DNA from: Nonomuraea antri
Lineage (GTDB): Bacteria > Actinomycetota > Actinomycetes > Streptosporangiales > Streptosporangiaceae
Assembly (NCBI RefSeq): GCF_013283785.1
Contig: NZ_JABCPZ010000028.1
Span: forward strand, 1-64,000
DNA: 64,000 nt
Direction of reading: 5' to 3'
The position numbers were made by a program, and so were the translations under genes. This document shows, piece after piece, positions 54,445 to 61,964 of the stretch. How positions within the stretch are numbered: position 1 is the stretch's first letter; every line of letters starts with the position of its first letter. Below the pieces are notes generated by a model. The model had not been told where the DNA came from and ran no database searches. It saw nothing but the letters and a program-made list of their open reading frames with translations.

Positions 54445-56174
54445 GACCGGGCCTCGATCCAGTGACGCCGACGTTGGAAGGGGTAGGCGGGCAGCGACAC
54501 GTGGCGTGCGCCCGATGGCTCCAGCCAGTCGACGTCGGCTCCCGACATCCATTCGGCCGCCAGGCCCCGCAGCGCGTCAAGCCCCACGCTGGCGGAAGCG
54601 ATCGACGTGGTGTGGGCCGATTCCGCGTCGGCAGCGGTGATCGGGGCCGTCGGGTTCGAGTCCGCGCCGGCGCGGAGCAGCGCCGCCGCCTCCTTCGTCT
54701 CGCGGCAGATCACCGCCGCGCGGCAGGCGAACGCCCGCCGTCCGGCCAGCGTGCGTGCCACGTCGTCCAGCCGCAGCTCGGGCGCGGACTCCAGGTGGCC
54801 GGCCAGCGCGGCCAGCGCCTCGCGCAGCGCCCGCGGCGTGCGCGCCGACACGGGCAGCACCTGCCACCCGCCGCCGGACGGCTCGCGCGGGTCCTCCTCC
54901 GGCGCGCTCTCCACGATCACGTGCGCGTTGGTGCCGCCCAGCCCGAACGAGCTGACCCCGGCCAGCCGCGGCCCCTCGGGGAACGGGTGGTTCGCGACCG
55001 GCACGAAAAACGGCGACCTGGCGAAGTCGATCTCCGGGTTCGGCGTCTCGAAGTGCAGGTTCCCCGGCACCACGCCGTCGCGTACCGCGAGCACGGCCTT
55101 GATCAGGCTGACCGCGCCGGCCGCCGCGTCCAGGTTGCCGAGGTTGGTCTTGACCGAGCCGAGCGCGCACGAGCCGGGCGCCAGGCCGGGGCCGAACGCG
55201 TGCGTGAGAGCGGCCACCTCGATCGCGTCGCCGGCCGCGGTGCCGCTGCCGTGCGCCTCGACGTAGCCGATCGACCCGGCCGGCACGCCGGCGGCGGCCA
55301 GCGCCTCCGCCACCACCGCGGCCTGGCCGTCGAGCCCGGGCGCGGCGAAACCGGCCCTGGCTGAGCCGTCGTTGCCGACCGCCCAGCCGCGCAGGACGGC
55401 CAGCACCTGGTCGCCGTCCCGCTGGGCGTCCTCCAGCCGCTTCAGCGCGAGCACCGCCACGCCGCTGCCGAACGCCGCGCCCTGCCCGGCGGCGTCGAAG
55501 GCCCGGCAGCGACCGTCGGGCGAGACGAGCCCGTTCGCGGTGTGCAGGAAGCGCGGCTCGATGACGCTCACCCCGCCCGCCAGCGCCAGGTCGCACCGGT
55601 AGTCGATGAGGTTCTGCGCCGCCGTGCAGATCGCGACCAGCGAGCTGGAGCAGGCGGTCTGCACCGCCATGGCCGGCCCGGTCAGGCCGAGCCGGTAGGC
55701 CACCTGGGCGGGCAGGTAGTCGGCGGCCGAGCCGGGCAGGAGCAGCGACTCCCAGTCGTCGGTCGCGGACGGGTCGCCGAACTGCCTGAACAGGAAGTAG
55801 CGGTTGATCGACGAGCCCGCGAACACCCCGACCACGCCGTCGTAGCGGGCGGGGTCGTGCCCCGAGTCCTCCAGCGCCACCCACGCCTGCTCCAGGAAGA
55901 GCCGCTGCTGCGGATCCAGCTGCGCGGCCTCGGACTCGGGGACGCCGAAGAACTCGGCGTCGAAGTCGGCCACGCCCGCCAACCGGCCGCCCGCGGGCAC
56001 GTGCGCCGGGTCGTCGATCAGCCGCTCGCCGATCCCGAGCTCGCGCAGCTCGTCGCGGCTGTAGTCGTGCACCGAGTGGACGCCGGCCAGCAGGTTGCGC
56101 CACAGGGTCGCCACGTCGGGCGCGCCGGGGAAGCGCCCGGCCAGCCCGACGACGGCGATCGCGTCGCCGTCCAT
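54441..56174 (-). CDS. Ketosynthase-only PKS protein lacking AT and ACP
   Basis: 577 residues: a ketosynthase (1-425), the KS-AT linker, then directly the post-AT segment VSLPAYPFQRRRHWIE. The acyltransferase that normally lies between is missing, and there is no ACP. The nucleophile is intact in TACSSSL (about 174), as is EAHGSGT (about 305), but the second catalytic His has become Asn: NLGNLDAAAG instead of NxGHxxxAAG (about 346). That His is needed for malonyl decarboxylation, so this is probably a non-elongating KS that transfers or gatekeeps acyl chains. ATG 56174 overlaps the preceding stop by one base; the stop overlaps the thioesterase-LanB start. Confidence 0.88.
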   Translation of the reverse strand: MDGDAIAVVGLAGRFPGAPDVATLWRNLLAGVHSVHDYSRDELRELGIGERLIDDPAHVPAGGRLAGVADFDAEFFGVPESEAAQLDPQQRLFLEQAWVALEDSGHDPARYDGVVGVFAGSSINRYFLFRQFGDPSATDDWESLLLPGSAADYLPAQVAYRLGLTGPAMAVQTACSSSLVAICTAAQNLIDYRCDLALAGGVSVIEPRFLHTANGLVSPDGRCRAFDAAGQGAAFGSGVAVLALKRLEDAQRDGDQVLAVLRGWAVGNDGSARAGFAAPGLDGQAAVVAEALAAAGVPAGSIGYVEAHGSGTAAGDAIEVAALTHAFGPGLAPGSCALGSVKTNLGNLDAAAGAVSLIKAVLAVRDGVVPGNLHFETPNPEIDFARSPFFVPVANHPFPEGPRLAGVSSFGLGGTNAHVIVESAPEEDPREPSGGGWQVLPVSARTPRALREALAALAGHLESAPELRLDDVARTLAGRRAFACRAAVICRETKEAAALLRAGADSNPTAPITAADAESAHTTSIASASVGLDALRGLAAEWMSGADVDWLEPSGARHVSLPAYPFQRRRHWIEARS

Positions 56175-57556
56175 CAGCCGAGAACCGCCGCGACGACGTC
56201 CTCGACGGTGGCGACGCGGGTGACGGCGTCCGGCTCCAGCGGCCGGTAGTCGGCGGCCGAGTAGCAGCCGGAGCCGTGGACCACGATGTCGCGGTCCTGC
56301 TCGACCAGGCCCCTGTCGACCGCGTTCAGCACGCCGGTCATGGCCATCACCAGCGACCATTCGCGCAGCGTCCGCAGGTCGGCGGGGAGCGCGCAGTCCG
56401 TCGCGGCCAGCATCTCGCGCAGGCGCGGGTAGCGGGCCACGCACTCGGCCAGCGACACCACGATGCCGTCGCCGCCGAAGCGGGCGATCAGCTCGTTCAT
56501 GGCGGGCGAGGTGGCGGGCCTGTGGGTGTAGAAGGTGGGGTCGAGCACCTCGTCCGGGTCGTAGGTGACCTGGGGGAAGCGCGGGTCGTCCGACTGCTCG
56601 TAGATGCCCTGACCGTCGGCGCGGTAGGCGGGCAGGTTGGCCCGGTCGAAGTCGCCGTGGCGCAGGTTGAGCACCATGTCGGGGGTGCCGAGGTGCTGCA
56701 CGAGCAGGCTGGCCGGGCGGGTGGAGACGTCGGCGAGCCCGTCCTCCTCCAGCACCGCGCGCCCGCGGTGGTAGCCGAGCAGGCCGAACGCGCTGGACAC
56801 CGCGTGCGCGTGCAGGCGCGGCCGCCCATCCGGAGCCGCCGGGGCGACCTGGTGCTCGAAGAACGCCCTGGCGGTGTCGGCGACCAGGTAGTTGCCGAGT
56901 TCGAGCGAGTACCACAGGTTGTCGCCCATGGCCGCGAAGTCGCCGGTGTACTTGTCGGCGAAGCCCTTGCCGAGCGGCTTGACGTCCTCGGGCTGCGCCC
57001 CGGTGTAGAGCAGGACCGGGTTCCGCTCACGCAGGGCGGGGTCGGTGGACAGGCGGCTGGAACGCAGCTTGGCCAGGCACGACTCGGGGGCCAACACGAT
57101 CACCCGTAACTGGTCGGGCTCGACCAGCCCGGCCTCGATCGCCCGCAGCACGGCGTCGCGCAGTGCGGTGCCCTTGTTGGCCGAGGTGGGCGAGAAGATC
57201 GTGATCGACTCGCCGTACCTGCGGATGTACTCCACCGCCCTGGCCACGATGAGCAGGGAGGCGAAGGTCTTGGTGGTCCCGGTGCCCGGGTTGCCGGTCA
57301 GGTCGAGCAGGGACAGGCGGTGGCCGCCGTACGTCCCGAGGCCCTGCCAGCTCGCGGTGGCGACGGACAGGTAGTCACGGACGTCCGCGTCGAGCTCGGG
57401 CAGCAGGAAGCCCGGGGAGAAGGCGGAGCCGCCCTTGACGGGGGCCGGGTCGTCGACGCACGCGGCGATCGCGCGGGGCAGCCGGTCGTAGAAGTCGACC
57501 AGCAGGTTCGCGGAGCCGGCGGGCGGCGCCGCTTCGGGCAGGACGGAGTTCGGCAT
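56174..57556 (-). CDS. Threonine-synthase-like (PLP fold-type II) protein, DUF6002-like
   Basis: 460 residues. The order of motifs recalls threonine synthase: LTGNPGTGTTKTFASLLIV with a candidate PLP-binding Lys, IFSPTSANKGTALRDAV at the substrate-loop position, and GDNLWYSLELGNYLVADTARAFFEH where threonine synthases have SINWARIL...YYF. The C-terminal GSGCYSAADY could be the phosphate/PLP N1 region. Resemblance is weak, and proteins of this look are usually catalogued as uncharacterised (I recall DUF6002). If active it may make or modify a dehydro- or beta-substituted amino acid for the assembly line. It follows the Rossmann-fold gene by 22 bp and is coupled to the ketosynthase gene. Confidence 0.65.
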   Translation of the reverse strand: MPNSVLPEAAPPAGSANLLVDFYDRLPRAIAACVDDPAPVKGGSAFSPGFLLPELDADVRDYLSVATASWQGLGTYGGHRLSLLDLTGNPGTGTTKTFASLLIVARAVEYIRRYGESITIFSPTSANKGTALRDAVLRAIEAGLVEPDQLRVIVLAPESCLAKLRSSRLSTDPALRERNPVLLYTGAQPEDVKPLGKGFADKYTGDFAAMGDNLWYSLELGNYLVADTARAFFEHQVAPAAPDGRPRLHAHAVSSAFGLLGYHRGRAVLEEDGLADVSTRPASLLVQHLGTPDMVLNLRHGDFDRANLPAYRADGQGIYEQSDDPRFPQVTYDPDEVLDPTFYTHRPATSPAMNELIARFGGDGIVVSLAECVARYPRLREMLAATDCALPADLRTLREWSLVMAMTGVLNAVDRGLVEQDRDIVVHGSGCYSAADYRPLEPDAVTRVATVEDVVAAVLG

Positions 57557-57578
57557 CGTGGACGGACCTCGTTCGGCG

Positions 57579-58760
57579 TCAGAGAGATGGGGGACGGTCG
57601 CGCAATCGGGCCCTGAGCTGATGCAGCCGGCCTGTCACGTGGTGGAGTTCGGTGATGGGGAAGTCCGCGGGCAGGTCCAGCTCCGCGGGGGTGTTCGGGG
57701 CTTTTTCGGGCTCCTCGGGGGTCAGGCCGGTGAACGTGATGCGGTCGCCCGTCACCACGACGCCGTCGCGGGCCGCGCACCGCTGGTTGAACGCGACGGC
57801 ACGCTCCACGGACCACCCCGCGGGCAGGCGCAGCTCCAGCCCGGCGCCGTCGAGCAGCACCGGGTAGCCGCCAGGAAGGCCGAGCGGTCCCGGCACGCTG
57901 GTGTGCGTCCGCGCGCCAGACAGCAGGCCGAGCACGAGCGTGGCGGCCGACAGGCCGGTGACGTGGTTGAGCTCGGCCCGGTCGGCGGCGCGCTGGGCGG
58001 CCAGCAGCTCGCCCGGCTCCGCGACGGGCTCGCCGTCCAGCCAGGCCAGCACCTCGCCGGTCTTGTCGCTCTCGCCGGTCCTGTCCGTGTCGCTGGTCTC
58101 GTCCGGGTCGCCGTGCGGGGCGTGCAGGTGGACGTGATGGGCGAGCACGTGCAGCCGGCGCTGGTCGGGCAGGTCGAGCGCGGCCTGGAGGCTGGTGGCC
58201 AGCAGCCCGGCGTTGCCGATGCCGCACAACACCGGCACCCCCGAGGCCGCGAGCACCGGGTTGACCGCGTCGGGGAAGCAGGCGTTCACGAACCAGGCGG
58301 ACGGCCGTACGGCGGCGAGCGCCCGGCCCGCGCGCAGGGTCAGTTCGGCCTGGAAGGGCAGGGTCAGCCCGAAGCCCGCGCGCGACACCAGCGAGGTCCA
58401 GGCGGAGGGGGCGGTGGTGCGCTCCCACGGGGACTGGCTGGAGGCGGCGAGCAGCAGGCCTTCGGGAGCGAGCCGCGACAGCAGCTCCGCCAGGGCGTCG
58501 TCGTTGGACAGGTCCACTGATTCGGCGCGGAAGCGCACCGGTGCGCCCGCCAGCGCGGCGCGCGCGGCGCTCACGTAGCGGACTTCGGCGGCCCGCTCCT
58601 GGTCGCGGCCCACGACGACGACGGTCAGGGGAATGCGGGTGACGGTGGCCAGGGCGTAACACAGGCCACGGGCGAGCCCTCCTGTGCCGATGACGACCAG
58701 GGTGGGCCCGTCTCGTACTGAGGGAGGGGTCCTCGTCAGAACAGCGTGCTCCTCGAGCAA
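57579..58760 (-). CDS. Rossmann-fold NAD(P)-binding protein, first gene of arm 2
   Basis: 393 residues. A dinucleotide-binding fold begins TLVVIGTGGLARGLCYALATV (GxGGxxxG) and continues VVVVGRDQERAAEVRYVSAA. The middle, AWFVNACFPDAVNPVLAASGVPVLCGIGNAG, recalls lactate/malate or opine dehydrogenases, but I cannot assign a family. An 18-bp coding repeat (TGESDK-like units) interrupts an exposed loop near residues 222-237. The first possible start is TTG 58760, directly after an in-frame stop and without a ribosome site; a candidate promoter ends about 48 bp upstream. Conserved pairing with the threonine-synthase-like gene suggests a redox step in making a building block. Confidence 0.65.
   Translation of the reverse strand: MLEEHAVLTRTPPSVRDGPTLVVIGTGGLARGLCYALATVTRIPLTVVVVGRDQERAAEVRYVSAARAALAGAPVRFRAESVDLSNDDALAELLSRLAPEGLLLAASSQSPWERTTAPSAWTSLVSRAGFGLTLPFQAELTLRAGRALAAVRPSAWFVNACFPDAVNPVLAASGVPVLCGIGNAGLLATSLQAALDLPDQRRLHVLAHHVHLHAPHGDPDETSDTDRTGESDKTGEVLAWLDGEPVAEPGELLAAQRAADRAELNHVTGLSAATLVLGLLSGARTHTSVPGPLGLPGGYPVLLDGAGLELRLPAGWSVERAVAFNQRCAARDGVVVTGDRITFTGLTPEEPEKAPNTPAELDLPADFPITELHHVTGRLHQLRARLRDRPPSL
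58047..58100 (-). repeat. 18-bp in-frame tandem repeat in the Rossmann-fold gene
   Basis: Three degenerate units encode TSDTDR, TGESDK and TGEV-type hexapeptides, Asp/Thr/Ser-rich and probably surface-exposed. Confidence 0.75.
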
Positions 58761-59161
58761 CTGCTGATGGTGTCAGCAGTGGTCTTCGTCCACTTGGGGT
58801 TCCAAGCGGTGATCATTCTGGAGACCGTGTCATGCGCCTGTCAATGACGATGCATAGGAGCGTTCTACAACTATTTGCGCCTGCCAAAAACCCAAGAAAC
58901 AGAGCGATTGAGTGCGGTTTCGGCTGCCGCGCGGGGCGTTTCCGGACCCCCGTTCGGCGTCCCGTAGCGGGCCCGCCTGCGGGTGCGCGCCGGGCCCGTG
59001 TCAGAGCAGGAGATTACGGCCGAGCACGTCGTCTCAGCAAGTGGGACGCCCGATCCCACGGCTGAACGACCGCCCAGTCGCGGCACCGGTGACCGGATCG
59101 GTCCGCGGGATGACCGGGTGATGTCTTCAGCTCGCGGCCCCGGCTCGCCAAGCTGAAGGGC
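58761..59161. other. Intergenic control region between arm 2 and the isochorismatase-like gene
   Basis: About 400 bp without a convincing gene. It contains the arm-2 promoter candidate, an AT-rich stretch (58860-58910), two copies of cgggcccg near 58965-58999, and a GTGGGA-n7-TCCCAC hairpin at 59041-59059. Open frames through it only continue shadows of flanking genes. Confidence 0.6.
58815..58844 (-). promoter_or_regulatory. Candidate promoter of the arm-2 operon
   Basis: On the minus strand TTGACA (complement of 58839-58844) and CAGAAT (complement of 58815-58820) are 18 bp apart, giving a start near 58808 and a leader of about 48 nt before TTG 58760. The upstream stretch 58860-58910 is unusually AT-rich for this window. 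Confidence 0.5.
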
Positions 59162-59746
59162 ATGTCCAGCGCCCTCGTCGTCATCGACGTCCAGAACTCC
59201 TTCCTGGAGTTGCCCGACTGGCCGCACACGTCGCGGCCGGACATCGTCCACCAGGTCAACCGCCTCGCCGCGGCCGCCAGGGACGCCGGGGACGCGGTCG
59301 TGTGGGTGCTCGGCTCGCGGCCCGGGTCGGGCTCGGTCTTCGATCCGGCCCGCGGATTCGTCCGCCTGATGGACGGCCTCCGCCCGCTGCCCGGCGAGCC
59401 GGTGCTCACCAAGACCGCGCACAACGCCTTCACCACCACCAACCTCCACCAGTTCCTCACCGGACGCGGCATCAGGCGGCTGACCGTCTGCGGGATCAGG
59501 ACCGAGCAGTGCTGCGAGACCACCGCCAGGATCGCCTCCGACCTGGGCTTCGAGGTGGACTTCGCCATCGACGCCACCGCGACCGCCCCGATCCCGCACC
59601 GGGACGCCCCGGCCGGCCTGCCCTTCTCCGCGCTCGTCCGTGACCCGCGCACGCTCGGCGCGGACGAGATCATCGCCCGCACCGAATACGCTCTGTCGGG
59701 CCGTTTCGCCACCATCAAGACCGTGGACCAGCTCACCGGGAACTAG
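59162..59746 (+). CDS. Isochorismatase-family cysteine hydrolase
   Basis: 194 residues with the Asp-Lys-Cys catalytic set of the family: LVVIDVQNSFLE (Asp about 9), LTKTAHNAF (Lys about 82) and VCGIRTEQCCETTARIA (Cys about 117-118). Such enzymes hydrolyse isochorismate, nicotinamide or small amides, or cleave N-carbamoyl groups; the residues visible do not decide which. The ATG at 59162 follows GAAGGGC. The next gene, a GlxA-type regulator, begins 11 bp after the stop with AGGAGG, so the two form an operon, an arrangement often seen for amidase-like hydrolases and their regulators. Divergent from arm 2 and probably separate from it. Confidence 0.9.
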   Translation: MSSALVVIDVQNSFLELPDWPHTSRPDIVHQVNRLAAAARDAGDAVVWVLGSRPGSGSVFDPARGFVRLMDGLRPLPGEPVLTKTAHNAFTTTNLHQFLTGRGIRRLTVCGIRTEQCCETTARIASDLGFEVDFAIDATATAPIPHRDAPAGLPFSALVRDPRTLGADEIIARTEYALSGRFATIKTVDQLTGN

Positions 59747-59757
59747 GAGGCATCGCC

Positions 59758-60690
59758 ATGTCGCGAGTCGTCTTCCTGCTGATCCCGCAGGTGCACCTGC
59801 TCGACGTGGCCGGACCCGCCCAGGTCTTCTCCACCGCCGACGACCTCGGCCACCCGTACTCGCTCCGCTACGTCGCCGAGGACGACCAGGTCGCCACCGT
59901 GCAGGGACTGCCCCTGCGGGCGGAGACCGACTGGCCGCCTCTGACCCCGGACGATCTGGTCATCGTGCCCGGCTGGCGCGGCCCGGCCCGTCCGGCGAGC
60001 GCGGGGACGCTGCGCAGGCTGCGCGCGCACCACGCCGCCGGCGGCACGGTGGCCGGCGTCTGCGCGGGCGCCGACGCGCTGGGCCTGGCGGGGCTGCTCG
60101 ACGGCCGCCGCTGCACGACGCACCACACCGTCCAGGACGAGCTCGCCCGCCGCCACCCCCGGGCCACTGTCGTCAAGGACGCGCTGTACGTCGCGGACGA
60201 CCGGGTCGTCACCTCGGCCGGCGTGGCCAGCGGGATCGACGTGGCGCTGCACCTGGTGACCACCCGCCACGGCCCGTACGCCGCCGGGCGGGTGGCCCGC
60301 GCCATGCTCGTCCACACGGCCAGGAACGGTGCGGCGCAGCAGGTCAGCCCGCTGCTGCGGTGGCGCTCGCACGTGGACGAGACGGTTCACCGCCTCCAGG
60401 ACCTGATCGAGACCAGGTTCACCGAGCGGCTGCCGCTGAGCCTGCTGGCCGCGCGCGCCGGTTGCAGCGAGCGGACGGTGACCAGGCTGTTCAGCCGGGC
60501 GACCGGCCTCACCCCGCTGGCCTACCAGACCGCGCTGCGGCTGGAGCGCGCGGAACACCTGCTCGGACGGGGCGCGACCGTCGAGACCGCGGCCCGCGAG
60601 GTGGGCTTCGGCGACGCCCGGATGTTGCGCAGGCTACGCGCCCCCGGCCGGACGCCTGGGGTGACCGCCGGGCAAGACGACCAACAATGA
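59758..60690 (+). CDS. GlxA-type regulator: DJ-1/PfpI domain fused to AraC DNA-binding domain
   Basis: 310 residues. Residues 1-180 are a DJ-1/PfpI-like domain (VVFLLIPQVHLLDVAGPAQVF, then the elbow GVCAGADALGLAGLLDG with Cys about 101). Residues about 215-300 carry the AraC double helix-turn-helix (LLAARAGCSERTVTRLFSRATGLTPLAYQTALRLERAEHLL; ETAAREVGFGDARMLRRLR). AGGAGG lies before the ATG. The family regulates amidase, nitrilase and catabolic genes in response to unknown ligands; here the natural target is the upstream isochorismatase-like gene. The second HTH ends a little atypically (RRLRAPGRTPG rather than FSRAFRRHFG). Confidence 0.9.
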   Translation: MSRVVFLLIPQVHLLDVAGPAQVFSTADDLGHPYSLRYVAEDDQVATVQGLPLRAETDWPPLTPDDLVIVPGWRGPARPASAGTLRRLRAHHAAGGTVAGVCAGADALGLAGLLDGRRCTTHHTVQDELARRHPRATVVKDALYVADDRVVTSAGVASGIDVALHLVTTRHGPYAAGRVARAMLVHTARNGAAQQVSPLLRWRSHVDETVHRLQDLIETRFTERLPLSLLAARAGCSERTVTRLFSRATGLTPLAYQTALRLERAEHLLGRGATVETAAREVGFGDARMLRRLRAPGRTPGVTAGQDDQQ

Positions 60691-60753
60691 CAAATATGTC
60701 CATTTTTCGATACGATATCGGCCGATTGTTCTAGTCTTAACAGAAAGTCGGTT

Positions 60754-61584
60754 ATGTCCGTCGGATATGAGCTCGTCGGCGACGACGAGCGTGAGGTGAC
60801 GATCGCCCGCCTGCACGACGCCTACGCCGCCGGCCGCCTGACGGCCGACGAGCTCACCCAGCGCCTCGAGAACGCGATGACCTCACGCACCCAGGCGGAC
60901 CTGGACGCGGTGCTGGCCGGCCTCTCGAAGCGAGTCACCCAGCGTGGCGGGCGCGGCCTGCCCGGGCTCAAGCCGCTGCTGATCGCGGCGGGCGTGGTGG
61001 TCCTGGTGGGCGGCGCGTTCCTGGCCGGCCAGTCGAGCACGAGCGAGCCGCAGCCGCCCGTGCCACCGCCCGCGGCCGTCGCCGTGCCGAAGGACGCGGC
61101 CCCGGCCGTCCCCGCCGTACCGGAGCCGCCCACTGTCGCAGAGGCTCCGGCCGACACGGCGCCGGAGCAGCCCGCCGAGGCGCAGGACGGTGGCGGGCAG
61201 CCGAGCGGCCCGTACACGATGTCGCTGAGCAAGGCGGAGGAGCTCGCCACCGTCACGTCGTTCCTTGAGACCAAGACGGCCAAGGGCAAGTTCGTGGTCG
61301 TGACCGTGATGTTCAAGAACGTCAGCAAGAGTCCGCAGAAGTACTCGATCCGGGACGACTCCGCCCGTCTGCACGGCCCCGAAGGCACCGAGTACCAGCC
61401 GGACTCGTTCGTCTCCGCAGGTGTGACATACAACCGAGACAAGGAGAACACCGCTGTGGACGGTCTCAACCCCGGCTTGAGCGCCCCGGTCGTGCTGGTC
61501 TTCGACGTCCCCAAGGAACTGACGCCGAAGAGCGTGACGGTCGTCGGCGCCGAGGGCGCGGCGGGAACGCTGCTCGAACTCTGA
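60754..61584 (+). CDS. DUF1707 membrane-anchored protein with extracellular DUF4352-like domain
   Basis: 276 residues. DUF1707 motif at about 9-55 (DEREVTIARLHDAYAAGRLTADELTQRLENAMTSRTQADL), one transmembrane helix at about 72-90 (LLIAAGVVVLVGGAFLAG), a Pro/Ala-rich spacer, then a beta-sandwich at about 155-276 (GKFVVVTVMFKNVSKSPQKYSI), which looks like DUF4352/telomeric-repeat-binding-like extracellular domains. The N-terminus would be cytosolic and the sandwich outside. Alone in its transcription unit, preceded by a 63-bp AT-rich gap. Likely an envelope sensor or lipoprotein-like surface protein; function unknown. Confidence 0.82.
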   Translation: MSVGYELVGDDEREVTIARLHDAYAAGRLTADELTQRLENAMTSRTQADLDAVLAGLSKRVTQRGGRGLPGLKPLLIAAGVVVLVGGAFLAGQSSTSEPQPPVPPPAAVAVPKDAAPAVPAVPEPPTVAEAPADTAPEQPAEAQDGGGQPSGPYTMSLSKAEELATVTSFLETKTAKGKFVVVTVMFKNVSKSPQKYSIRDDSARLHGPEGTEYQPDSFVSAGVTYNRDKENTAVDGLNPGLSAPVVLVFDVPKELTPKSVTVVGAEGAAGTLLEL

Positions 61585-61964
61585 CGCGACTTGGAAACCG
61601 TCCACGTAGAGGCGGTAGGAGAGGTCGCCGACGTTTCTGCTGTTCTCCTCCTTCCAGTATCCGGCGTCGAGATCAACGGGTTCCTGGCCGACCTGGGGGA
61701 GGGCGACGAATCGTCGAATTGCGTCAACCCGCGAAGTCCTGTCCCAGAGCTTTCGCAGCAGACAAACGCTGATCCCCAGGAAGGGAGGCTGACGACCCCC
61801 TGGCCACGGCGAGTATTCGACCCCAGCCCGATCAGAATGGCCACGGTCAAGATGGCGGTCATTTGGTCGGCCCCTGGCGGTCGCGGACGGAGGGTCGGAA
61901 TGGCACTGCCCTCAGGCCGGATGAATACGTCCAGGACGGGACCGAATGAACATCGACGGACCGG
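61585..61964. other. Stretch without a supportable gene
   Basis: About 380 bp between the DUF1707 protein and the convergent repeat-containing gene. Open frames exist on both strands but their codon use and products look like noise, and no RNA, repeat or clear terminator is visible. Confidence 0.5.

Noticed and set aside
58871..59736. Two minus-strand reading frames over the isochorismatase-like gene and its upstream region
   Set aside because: They are shadows of the plus-strand hydrolase, which has an intact Asp-Lys-Cys set.
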